A stretch of 17,734 nt of DNA from JAGQNP01 sp038257245 (GTDB taxonomy: Bacteria; Patescibacteriota; Saccharimonadia; Saccharimonadales; JACQNP01). This document shows, one piece after another, positions 7,383-13,801 of this stretch (positions are counted from its first letter, which is position 1; each line of letters opens with the position of its first letter). The position numbers and the translations under genes are program-made. A model generated the notes under the pieces. It was not told the DNA's origin. It saw only the letters and a list, made by a program, of their open reading frames with translations, and did not search any database. Location: NCBI GenBank assembly GCA_038257245.1, contig JBBSJL010000016.1, positions 1-17,734 of the forward strand, written 5' to 3'.

Positions 7383-7845
7383 AAGGTTTTCAAAAACTAA
7401 CATAAAATCGTACATTCTAGCGTTGTTTCTGTCTATTGGTATATTAGTAACACTACACACTATTGCAACCTCACAGCAGCAAGAATGTGATTTTTATTTC
7501 ACGGATGGGGGTGAGAGGAGTTGTTTACATTATGAAAAGGCCGACACAATCGAAAAGCAAATAAAAGGTTTATCCGGAAGGCATGATTTGGCAAAAAACC
7601 AGGCAATGTTGTTTGAGTTCGGGTCACAGGGCAAAAAATGTATGTGGATGAAGGATATGAACTTCGTTATAGATATCATATGGCTAGATGGTGAGAAGAA
7701 AATAACCCATGTTGAACGGAACGTTAAGCCCGATACATACCCAGAGCTGTTTTGTGGTAGCGGCAATGATATGTTTGTTATTGAAACCGCAACGAATGCT
7801 ATACCGAACAAACAAATTCAAATAGGGAAACATATAAACCTTTAA
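7342..7845 (+). CDS. Membrane-anchored DUF192 protein
   Basis: DUF192 (PF02643) protein of unknown function. A hydrophobic N-terminal anchor (YILALFLSIGILVTLHTIA) is followed by an extracytoplasmic domain carrying the family core: GLSGRHDL..NQAMLFEF, the signature CMWMKDMNFVIDIIWLD, KITHVERNVKPDTYPELFC and FVIETATNA. Three Cys lie in the outer domain. The start is uncertain: ATG at 7306, ATG at 7342 (chosen) and GTG at 7363 are in frame and all overlap the end of rimK; none has a strong RBS, so translation is probably coupled to rimK. The anchor and domain are intact with any of them. No functional link between DUF192 and RimK is known to me. Confidence 0.85.
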   Translation: MLRASVVVTASEPKRFSKTNIKSYILALFLSIGILVTLHTIATSQQQECDFYFTDGGERSCLHYEKADTIEKQIKGLSGRHDLAKNQAMLFEFGSQGKKCMWMKDMNFVIDIIWLDGEKKITHVERNVKPDTYPELFCGSGNDMFVIETATNAIPNKQIQIGKHINL

Positions 7846-7866
7846 CGCTTGTGCTAATATTAGCGC

Positions 7867-8355
7867 ATGACACCAATAATTTTACTGTTTGTTCTCATCG
7901 GTGTGCCAATACTACTGGGCATAGTTTTCAGGGTAGGTGCTGTTTATTTATATACAAGTTTATTAGTGGGAGAGCTGCTGGTAAAGTATGTAGGCGATGA
8001 TGCAGCCGTAGCGGTTGGTGGATTTGTGAGAGGTGAATATAGTCAAATTGTATCTTCACTACTTCTCCTGTTAATACCAATAGTCGTAACAGTAATAATG
8101 CTACGTGGAACCATGCCTAAATCGCACATCCTTGTTCAGTTACCTGCATTGATATCAACAGGTGCCACTTTGTATATTTTTGCCGTTCCACTCCTAACGG
8201 GTGGTGTAATTGGGGCTGTTCTAGAAAGCAATATTGGCAAAACTGTTAATTCGTCGCAAGATATAATAATTGCTGTTTCTGGACTAATTGTTGTATGCAC
8301 TATGTGGCTAACTGGCAGGTCACATAAACGTAAACATAAAAAACACTCAAAGTAA
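7867..8355 (+). CDS. Hypothetical integral membrane protein (about four helices)
   Basis: 162 residues with hydrophobic segments at about 3-35, 60-80, 88-115 and 130-150 and a very basic cytoplasmic-type tail (GRSHKRKHKKHSK). I recognise no family. No Shine-Dalgarno is present; the start is preceded by a 12-bp perfect palindrome GCTAATATTAGC, inside which TAATAT lies exactly 6 nt before the ATG, so the mRNA may be leaderless. It is the last gene before the tRNA-Lys region. Confidence 0.75.
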   Translation: MTPIILLFVLIGVPILLGIVFRVGAVYLYTSLLVGELLVKYVGDDAAVAVGGFVRGEYSQIVSSLLLLLIPIVVTVIMLRGTMPKSHILVQLPALISTGATLYIFAVPLLTGGVIGAVLESNIGKTVNSSQDIIIAVSGLIVVCTMWLTGRSHKRKHKKHSK

Positions 8356-8369
8356 CACCTTAGAAACAG

Positions 8370-8599
8370 TTGACTTTTCTGCCAAAATAAGCATAATGTA
8401 AGAAGTTAATTTCCCATCTGCGATTACTAGTTTTCTGGACACAGCAATTTGGTACCGTTTGTCTGAACCAGTTTTTTAAACCAAGGAGTCGATTTACTCG
8501 GCTCGACTGTTTGGAAAACTGAAAGGAAGAAACGATCAAAGAGTGCAGGAAGACAAATATGTAATTTGTTTTCCGTAAGTTGACCGTCGATTCTGACGC
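8370..8599 (+). other. Structured leader / possible small RNA upstream of tRNA-Lys
   Basis: A 244-bp stretch (8356-8599) without a credible gene. It has a promoter-like pair TTGACT (8370-8375) and CATAAT (8392-8397, 16-bp spacer). Downstream is a long interrupted hairpin: CAGTTTT 8469-8475 with AAAACTG 8515-8521, CCAA 8481-8484 with TTGG 8511-8514, AGTCGA 8487-8492 with TCGACT 8503-8508. A second hairpin follows: GGAA-g-ACAAAT 8548-8558 with ATTTGT-t-TTCC 8564-8574. The transcript could be a tRNA precursor leader or a separate RNA. I cannot match it to 4.5S RNA, RNase P RNA or tmRNA by eye. Confidence 0.35.
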
Positions 8600-8676
8600 G
8601 GGTCCATAGCTCAGCTGGTTAGAGCACCTGCCTTTTAAGCAGGGTGTCGTGGGTTCGAGTCCCACTGGACCCTCCA
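8600..8676 (+). tRNA. tRNA-Lys (anticodon TTT), CCA encoded
   Basis: The cloverleaf is complete. Acceptor GGGTCCA (8600-8606) pairs with TGGACCC (8666-8672), then discriminator T and genomic CCA (8674-8676). The D arm GCTC...GAGC, anticodon stem CCTGC/GCAGG with loop CTTTTAA (anticodon TTT, reads AAA/AAG) and the T arm GTGGG-TTCGAGT-CCCAC are all present. Its 3' end is the left attachment site of the element, and the recombinase gene runs antisense into it (8619-8676). Confidence 0.98.
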
Positions 8677-10202
8677 GACACCAAAACTAGAGCCTTTAGG
8701 GGCTCTTTTTGTTTGTTCTTATATCTGTAAATTGGTGAAATAGTTGGGGTGTAAACTTTTTTCTGACGTGTAACGTAAAAACCATCAGGAAATAGCAATT
8801 GTTCGCACCTTTTACGACGATCCCAATCTAAAGCCCAGTATTTTGTCTTTAAATCTTCCGTATACTTGATGGAGTAATCTATAAAAGCTTCAAGCTGTTC
8901 GTCAATGTTACTAAGGTCTTCAATCTCTTTGTTTGTAGTCAGTACTTCTAGTTCCTTTTTCTCAAGAGCTTGAATCATAGTTTTTTTGACGACTTCATTA
9001 TCAGATGTAGCCAGGATCAGAGCCATTTTGGACTGTTCTTCTTCGATGATGCTTTTTCGGCTATTTAATGCCGTGACTTTATTTGTATTTGTACCTACTT
9101 CTGATTGCCACTCATTCTTAAGCTCCTGGATTAGTATATTGGTCTCGTCCACAAGCATGATATCTGTAAGTCTATCCGTGACCTGTTGATGTAATTCTTC
9201 TTTAGTAAAGTATGTGTCACAGCCCCGACATCTATAACGATGATAGTAGTGTCTCTTATCTTCTTCCTTAATTTTGCCATTATGATTTCTGTAGCCAGTG
9301 ATCTTAAACTCCTTATTCTTATCTTGTTCACAGTCGCTGCAGATGGTCTCGTTAAGTGGGTACTCAGGATTCTTCTTATTGACAGTGAACTTCTTTTTCT
9401 TATTACTTATAATTAGTTTAAGCGCCTCATGCTCAGACTTAGTTATCATCTGAACATGTAGACCATTTTCTGTTGCTACGCCCCAGTCTGCAACCTGGAT
9501 TATGCCAGCGTAGTAAGGCTTAACCATTACTTGTTTAAATCGTGCCATATCCATTAACTTTCCATTGATTGTTGTATAGCCGTCCTTGGTCATTTTCTTT
9601 AGTGCCTCATTCGGTGTAGCGCTATAGTCCGCAACCGATTTAAAAGCCTGCTGTAGCAGATAAAAACGATCTGGGTCTATGTCATGTAGGCTAGGGGTGG
9701 CACTTGTTTTATAGCCTGGTAGGGGCGCAAAAGTATAGTATCCAGCTCTCATTTTTGACATTTGTTTCTCAGGTGTCTTTGTTATACGTTCATTGTTGCT
9801 TTGCTCTGCACGATAAACGTCAATTAATTCATCAAATACACTGCGGTCGTCATCAGGGTCTACCTCTGGCCTATTGGCGTGTCTTAACTGTACGCCTAGA
9901 TTCTTAAACTCCTGTTTCCACCAGTAATACTCGTTAATTGAACGCATGAATCTGTCTACTTCGTCGACTATCAAGTATTTAACTCTTCGATTATGACGAC
10001 AAAAATCACGCATTTCTAACAAATCTTTACGCTTCACGTTCTTACCCTTACGACTTGATACTGCCAGCTCCCAACGTCTCACGATCTCAGTTTCCAGATA
10101 CTCTGCAGTTTTATTGACACGCTCGATTTGGGGATCTAAATTACCATCGTCCATTTGGCTTTTTGTAGATACTCTACATAGTGCTATGGCTAATGTCTTC
10201 AT
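8619..10202 (-). CDS. Large serine recombinase (integrase)
   Basis: Site-specific recombinase of the serine (resolvase/invertase) superfamily, expected to integrate and excise the element through a 5'-phosphoserine intermediate. Of 527 residues, the catalytic domain (1-140) has LCRVSTKSQ (R10, nucleophile S12) and VDEVDRFMRS (D83, R84, R87). The linker phrase ER....M..G.Y...PLPGY lies at about 138-165. A recombinase domain follows, then a zinc ribbon (C288/C291 and C325/C328), a coiled-coil region (about 352-445) and a C-terminal domain. The final 19 codons or so (SGGSSGTRTHDTLLKRQVL) are the antisense of tRNA-Lys, so the tail belongs to the integration site and would change on excision. AAGGTAA precedes the ATG as RBS. 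Serine recombinases more often use protein genes as targets; tRNA targeting is less usual. Confidence 0.95.
   Translation of the reverse strand: MKTLAIALCRVSTKSQMDDGNLDPQIERVNKTAEYLETEIVRRWELAVSSRKGKNVKRKDLLEMRDFCRHNRRVKYLIVDEVDRFMRSINEYYWWKQEFKNLGVQLRHANRPEVDPDDDRSVFDELIDVYRAEQSNNERITKTPEKQMSKMRAGYYTFAPLPGYKTSATPSLHDIDPDRFYLLQQAFKSVADYSATPNEALKKMTKDGYTTINGKLMDMARFKQVMVKPYYAGIIQVADWGVATENGLHVQMITKSEHEALKLIISNKKKKFTVNKKNPEYPLNETICSDCEQDKNKEFKITGYRNHNGKIKEEDKRHYYHRYRCRGCDTYFTKEELHQQVTDRLTDIMLVDETNILIQELKNEWQSEVGTNTNKVTALNSRKSIIEEEQSKMALILATSDNEVVKKTMIQALEKKELEVLTTNKEIEDLSNIDEQLEAFIDYSIKYTEDLKTKYWALDWDRRKRCEQLLFPDGFYVTRQKKVYTPTISPIYRYKNKQKEPLKALVLVSGGSSGTRTHDTLLKRQVL
8656..8676 (+). repeat. attL core: 3' end of tRNA-Lys
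   Basis: 21-bp sequence beginning CGAGTCCC and ending CCCTCCA, covering the 3' T-arm, the acceptor strand and CCA. It is identical to 17367-17387 in the same orientation. Confidence 0.88.
8689..8710 (+). terminator. Rho-independent terminator after tRNA-Lys, supplied by the element
   Basis: AGAGCC (8689-8694), loop TTTAGG, GGCTCT (8701-8706) followed by a T run (to 8710). It ends the + strand tRNA transcript 13 bp past CCA. It lies within the recombinase reading frame on the other strand; in that direction no T run follows the stem. Confidence 0.8.
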
Positions 10203-10288
10203 AGTATTACCTTACTAATAGAAACGACGACCCCTGTGCTACACCGCATGACACGGAACAGAGATCGCCGTTACTATTTATAAGATGG

Positions 10289-10453
10289 TTACGTATTAAG
10301 TTTGTCATGATTTGTAGCATTATTAATTGTGTTACTCCTAGCTTGATTTAGCAAGTTTTTTTCTAAACAGTACTCGGAATATAAAAACTTTGCCCACGCT
10401 TTTGAAGCGTCAATAAGTTCTTTGCGGTTAGGTTTTCTACTCTTTGCTGACAT
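10289..10453 (-). CDS. 54-residue basic ORF upstream of the recombinase
   Basis: Small ORF starting MSAKSRKPNRKELIDASKAW, Lys/Arg/Asn-rich and largely helical, ending 86 bp before the recombinase start on the same strand. No family is recognised. By position, size and charge it could be a recombination directionality factor or a regulator of the recombinase, but this is inference. There is no good Shine-Dalgarno; TATAAA ends 7 nt before the ATG, with TTACAA 16 bp further upstream, which would give a nearly leaderless mRNA. The rest of 10203-10518 holds no other gene that I can support. Confidence 0.45.
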   Translation of the reverse strand: MSAKSRKPNRKELIDASKAWAKFLYSEYCLEKNLLNQARSNTINNATNHDKLNT

Positions 10454-10518
10454 TACCCAATTTATACATAGTGTCTAGCTACTTGTAATGGGTGTTTAAT
10501 TTTAAATTAAGTATCTTT

Positions 10519-11121
10519 TTATCGGAATTTATTATAGTATCTTTTAAACTCTTCTTCCGAAAGTTTATTGTTGCCAGTATAGTTTTTTAGGTCGTTATTT
10601 TCGTATAGTCTATAAATATCTTTCATGGTGTTACCATTTCTGAGATAACTATAAATGGCGTAGATCAGTGAAGGATTCTCAGGAGGTTTTACTCTTTGCG
10701 TGTAATCTGGAAAATCCTTCTGGATACCTTGGATATCAGCCCATACATTTTGTATGTCTTGTATTCTATTCTCAGGATAAATCCTGATCACAACCTGTTC
10801 ACCATCCTTATAGTAGACAGGAAGTCGACCTGTTAAAAAACCAGTGTTTAAATACATCTCGTAACAGTAAATATCATCTCTGCTTATCAGAAATTTCTTG
10901 GCCATAATATCAATAAATTTCAACATGTCGGGTGTCGGTTTAGTATCATCAAACATCGGGTCGTCAGATTCAATTAACGTCAGTCTACCATTTCTAATTC
11001 CTTTAAGTTTTTCTATCATTCTTTTATATGTTAATACGAAAATAGGATCTTCATACAGATAAGATCGAAACCAATGATCAGGTATTTCTTTCTCTATATG
11101 TACAGCTCTTTTATTAACCAT
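10519..11121 (-). CDS. Hypothetical 200-aa protein on the element
   Basis: Soluble, charged protein with no family that I recognise. Aromatic-rich N-terminus (DHWFRSYLYEDPIFVLTY), an internal ESDDPMFDDTKPTPDMLKFI segment, an EMYLNTG / YYKDGEQVVIRIYPEN strand-rich middle and a C-terminal SLIYAIYSYLRNGNTMKDIYRLYENNDLKN stretch that could be a helix-turn-helix-like motif (about 152-185). No signal peptide, membrane helix or Cys cluster. The ATG is preceded by TAAAAT exactly 6 nt upstream and no Shine-Dalgarno, so a leaderless mRNA is likely. It is divergent from the gene at 11181 and reads toward the recombinase. Confidence 0.7.
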   Translation of the reverse strand: MVNKRAVHIEKEIPDHWFRSYLYEDPIFVLTYKRMIEKLKGIRNGRLTLIESDDPMFDDTKPTPDMLKFIDIMAKKFLISRDDIYCYEMYLNTGFLTGRLPVYYKDGEQVVIRIYPENRIQDIQNVWADIQGIQKDFPDYTQRVKPPENPSLIYAIYSYLRNGNTMKDIYRLYENNDLKNYTGNNKLSEEEFKRYYNKFR

Positions 11122-11180
11122 GGTATTATTTTAACAGTATCTATATGTGGATTGTCGGCGGATAATTTCGGGAGGCTTGC

Positions 11181-11495
11181 ATGGACGACGAGGATATAAG
11201 CAATAATGCTGCTAGCTCAGGGTCGGGTATAGTGGGACTAATAATTGTTGGGTTAATTATTTGGTGGGGCTATAACACTTTCTTCAAAAATGACACCTGG
11301 CAGGGTATGTACGAAACTAATAGCCAGGTTGCAATTGGGATAGGAGGAAAATTCGGCAGCAAGGAAGAGTGCTTACGTTGGTTGAATTCGCAAAAATTAT
11401 ATCCAGGCGACAGATTTAGCTTCGAGTGTGGCAAAAACTGTAAAGCACCAGAAACAATATATGGAGCATATCGTTGCAAGGAGACGGTGGACTAG
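11181..11495 (+). CDS. One-helix membrane protein with four-Cys outer domain
   Basis: 104 residues. A short acidic N-terminus (MDDEDISNN), one membrane helix at about 15-31 (SGIVGLIIVGLIIWWGY), then a domain with four Cys (C64, C83, C87, C99) in the patterns EECLRWL, FECGKNC and YRCKE, which could form two disulfides outside the cell. GGGAGG (about 11169-11174) before the ATG is a strong RBS. The family is unknown to me. It is followed 45 bp later by the zinc-ribbon membrane protein, so the two are probably cotranscribed. Confidence 0.75.
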   Translation: MDDEDISNNAASSGSGIVGLIIVGLIIWWGYNTFFKNDTWQGMYETNSQVAIGIGGKFGSKEECLRWLNSQKLYPGDRFSFECGKNCKAPETIYGAYRCKETVD

Positions 11496-11540
11496 ATAAT
11501 CTAAGTATGGAACGTATCTTTTAATTCGGAGGAAAAAACT

Positions 11541-11936
11541 ATGGATAACGTAAAGAAGAAAAATTATAAATTTTGCCCAGATTGTGGACAGAAGTTAGGT
11601 ATAGCTTCCAACTTCTGTAACGAATGTGGTTCTTCAACTAGTAATTCAGATGTTTTCCGACATGTTGATAATGATGATCATTCCAGCAAGACTACTTCGG
11701 ATAGTGATGATTACATAGCAGTGTTGGTTATCTTGGCAGGGCTTCTATCTATAGGTTTAGGCTGGATTGTGCCATTGGTTGGCCTTGTATTTGGTCTATC
11801 AGGGGCTATTACAGCGTTTAGGTCTGCAAAAAAGCATGGTGGCAGTAATGTAGGGGTTTTAGGGGCAATACTAAGTGTTGTAGGCATCTTTGTATCAATA
11901 TGTGCCTGGCTTTACTGGAGCCGGATACTAGGCTAG
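11541..11936 (+). CDS. Zinc-ribbon membrane protein
   Basis: 131 residues. An N-terminal zinc ribbon FCPDCGQ (C12/C15) and FCNECGS (C26/C29), an acidic/Ser-rich linker (33-57), then two hydrophobic regions (about 58-90 and 104-125). The zinc ribbon plus membrane hairpin layout is common in small proteins of unknown role, and the ribbon should face the cytoplasm. CGGAGG (about 11527-11532) before the ATG is a good RBS. There is no evidence on function. Confidence 0.78.
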   Translation: MDNVKKKNYKFCPDCGQKLGIASNFCNECGSSTSNSDVFRHVDNDDHSSKTTSDSDDYIAVLVILAGLLSIGLGWIVPLVGLVFGLSGAITAFRSAKKHGGSNVGVLGAILSVVGIFVSICAWLYWSRILG

Positions 11937-11966
11937 CTTAAAGCAAGGTAGTCTCTAGGGTAGGTA

Positions 11967-12353
11967 TTAACCAATACCATATTTTTTTCGCTGGTTTTCC
12001 GTGAAACAGTTAAAGCAAATCGTTTCATTACTACTTTCCTTTTTCTCGTGCCAAGCAAACCTATTGGACATGTTTAAGTTCCATAACCTGGAGTTAAACT
12101 TATTATTATGAAGATTCTCTCGACCATTTCTTTCCCACCAAGCCCGGGCTATAAGTTTAGCCTTGTTTACGGTTCGTGAAAACTCTTCCTCTTCCGCTAT
12201 CAACCTATACCAAAGGTCGTCAGACATACAGTCTAATGCGACTCTCATTTCAACGTCAGATCCTCCAACCTCAGCAAGGTCAGTAATCTTCTTTACCCAG
12301 TCCTGGGGTAAGTCTTTAATCATAATTTTAGGTCTTCCTATTAATTTTTTCAT
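11967..12353 (-). CDS. Phage terminase small subunit-like DNA-binding protein
   Basis: 128 residues from the ATG at 12353 (MKKLIGRPKI); an in-frame ATG at 12578 is rejected because it would read through the terminator-like hairpin and across the start of the divergent G5 gene. The GRPK N-terminus, a helical middle (VEMRVALDCMSDDLWYRLIAEEEEFS), KAKLIARAWWERNGRENL and LWNLNMSNRFAWHEK resemble small-terminase/DNA-packaging-type proteins with an N-terminal helix-turn-helix, as I recall the family. CFNCF adds two Cys near the end. No large terminase or capsid genes occur here, so it is either a relic or has another DNA-binding job. The only Shine-Dalgarno-like GAAGGG lies in the 3' arm of the hairpin at 12362-12385. 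Confidence 0.6.
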   Translation of the reverse strand: MKKLIGRPKIMIKDLPQDWVKKITDLAEVGGSDVEMRVALDCMSDDLWYRLIAEEEEFSRTVNKAKLIARAWWERNGRENLHNNKFNSRLWNLNMSNRFAWHEKKESSNETICFNCFTENQRKKYGIG

Positions 12354-12385
12354 AAAAAAATAGCCCTTCAAAAAGCTGAAGAGCT
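12354..12385 (-). terminator. Terminator/attenuator-like hairpin directly before the TerS-like start
   Basis: Read on the - strand: arm AGCTCTTCA, loop of 6, arm TGAAGGGCT (one mismatch in nine pairs), then A and seven T, directly adjoining the ATG at 12353. The T run meets the start codon and the arm contains the likely Shine-Dalgarno GAAGGG. It may stop transcription from upstream or hide the ribosome site. Confidence 0.55.
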
Positions 12386-12406
12386 GATAAGTTAAGTTTA
12401 CCATTT

Positions 12407-12450
12407 TTGACTTATTTAATAAATAAGCATTATAATTCAATAAACAGGAG
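12407..12450 (+). promoter_or_regulatory. Promoter and RBS of the G5-protein gene
   Basis: TTGACT (12407-12412), an 18-bp spacer and a perfect TATAAT (12431-12436); AGGAG (12446-12450) lies 6 nt before the ATG at 12457. One of the clearest promoters in the window. Confidence 0.75.
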
Positions 12451-12456
12451 TTAACT

Positions 12457-13038
12457 ATGCTAAGTAGTACTAAAACGTGGTATTCAGGATTAACTAAAGT
12501 AAGTAAGGTAGGCTTATGGGCTGTAACAGCAGTTCTAGGTGGTAGTTTTTTTGCAGCTGCAGCCTCACAGCCACCCACAACACCTCAACCAGAAACACAG
12601 CAAGTACAACAAGCAGAAAAGACTAAATCCAATACAGAGACTAAGACTACTACAGAAACAGAAGCAATACCTTTTGATAAAACCACAGTACAAGACGGCA
12701 ACCTTGAAAAAGGTGCTACTAAAATACAAACAGCAGGTGCTAATGGAGTAAAGACAATAACCTATAAAGTCACATATACTGACGGCAAAGAAACATCCAA
12801 GAAGAAAGTATCTGAAGAAACCACTACTTCACCAGTATCAGAAGTAACGGCTATTGGTACGTATGTTGCCCCACCAACGCCACCACCCTCAAACTGTGAC
12901 CCAAATTACACCCCATGCGTACCAAATGTATCCTATGATCTGGATTGTCCTGATATCGGCTTCAGAGTTACAGTAATTGGCTATGATAAGCACCGTTTCG
13001 ATAGAGACAATGACGGTCAAGGTTGTGAGAGTTATTAA
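12457..13038 (+). CDS. Secreted/surface G5 + excalibur-like protein
   Basis: 193 residues. N-terminal signal or anchor (about 17-37, VGLWAVTAVLGGSFFAAAAS), a Pro/Gln/Thr-rich spacer (38-63), a G5 domain (about 66-138: IPFDKTTVQDGNLEKGATKI, GANGVKTITYKVTYTDGK, PVSEVTAIGTYV) and a Pro spacer. Then an excalibur-like calcium motif: CDPNYTPCVP, DLDCPDIG and DRDNDGQGCE (182-191), with four Cys. G5 domains bind cell-wall glycans or zinc in other proteins; excalibur motifs bind Ca2+. It probably acts at the cell surface, perhaps in attachment. Strong promoter and RBS. The stop overlaps the next ATG (TAATG), so the following membrane protein is coupled. Confidence 0.85.
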   Translation: MLSSTKTWYSGLTKVSKVGLWAVTAVLGGSFFAAAASQPPTTPQPETQQVQQAEKTKSNTETKTTTETEAIPFDKTTVQDGNLEKGATKIQTAGANGVKTITYKVTYTDGKETSKKKVSEETTTSPVSEVTAIGTYVAPPTPPPSNCDPNYTPCVPNVSYDLDCPDIGFRVTVIGYDKHRFDRDNDGQGCESY

Positions 13039-13466
13039 TGAATTCTGAAAAAGATATAGCAAAAGGTAGTTTTGTTAGTAAGTTGCCGTTATGGTTACGA
13101 TGGGTATTGTTTTTGCCTGCATCAGCTGCAGGGTCGTTGTTAATTGCTGGACTTTTTATGCTATTTGTATCACTGGGCGTTAATACAAGTTCTGGGACAC
13201 TAGATGGAGGCTGGTATAGACTATTACAAAGCGCTTTATTCGGAGGTTTGTTCGTATATATAGGTGCATTTACAGCCCCAAAATACCAGTTAGCGGTTGG
13301 AATAGCATTGCTAATCATCGCAATAATATTAATAAGTGTCCTATCTACCCTGATAGTAGTTACAGGAACCCAAAGTACCTGGTACCAAATACTCCACTCC
13401 GCATCGCTACTAATCGGTGGTGGGGCAGCATTGTATTCTGTTTACGACCAACTCAAAAATAAGTAA
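13038..13466 (+). CDS. Hypothetical membrane protein coupled to the G5 protein
   Basis: 142 residues with four hydrophobic segments (about 20-48, 62-78, 84-108 and 117-135) and a short Lys-rich end. The first segment follows a basic stretch. No family is recognised. The ATG shares one base with the stop of the G5 gene (TAATG), so both proteins should be made together and may form a surface/membrane pair. Confidence 0.75.
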   Translation: MNSEKDIAKGSFVSKLPLWLRWVLFLPASAAGSLLIAGLFMLFVSLGVNTSSGTLDGGWYRLLQSALFGGLFVYIGAFTAPKYQLAVGIALLIIAIILISVLSTLIVVTGTQSTWYQILHSASLLIGGGAALYSVYDQLKNK

Positions 13467-13801
13467 TATACTCAGTTAATATGTAATTACGACTTATTCC
13501 TACTCCTAAGCTCGAAATATAATGCCAGACAAAATCCTATAAACCAAGGGGTTGAGTGTGTGGCTCTTTAGATAAAGATCCAGAGTATCATTTTCACCTA
13601 TCATTCAGATAAATTAGTTAGAATTAACGATGTTTTATAATATGTTTTTAACAGGGGTGGTATTTAGTACTTAATACTATTGACACGGGCTGATGTTGCT
13701 AAAAAATGACGCTTACCCCTGTTAAGGGCTGACTCACAATCATCATTGTGCGACACACCCAGCTTCTTTTTATTTTATAAAGATTACCTTAAACTTATAT
13801 T
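13467..13801. other. Gene-free stretch with long-range inverted repeat
   Basis: 335 bp without a credible ORF on either strand. It holds a perfect 11-bp inverted repeat: TTAACAGGGGT (13648-13658) and ACCCCTGTTAA (13715-13725) around a 56-nt interior. The interior includes a small hairpin (TAGTA...TACTA) and a TTGACA (13680-13685) with no good -10. A second hairpin CACAAT-catc-ATTGTG lies downstream (about 13735-13750), followed some 20 nt later by a T-rich tract. It may encode a structured RNA, be the leader of the gene at 13802, or be a DNA site. Confidence 0.4.

Noticed and set aside
8360..8665. - strand frame starting MGLEPTTPCLKGRCSNQLSYGP
   Set aside because: Its N-terminus is the antisense of tRNA-Lys, a well-known annotation artefact; the rest overlaps the hairpin region and has no RBS or family.
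12354..12578. N-terminal extension of the TerS-like protein
   Set aside because: It would read through the terminator-like hairpin and antisense into the G5 gene's signal region; the MKKLIGRPK start at 12353 fits the family better.
13550..13610. - strand frame of about 32 codons (MIGENDTLDLYLKSH...) in the gene-free stretch
   Set aside because: Too short, with no RBS and no visible family.
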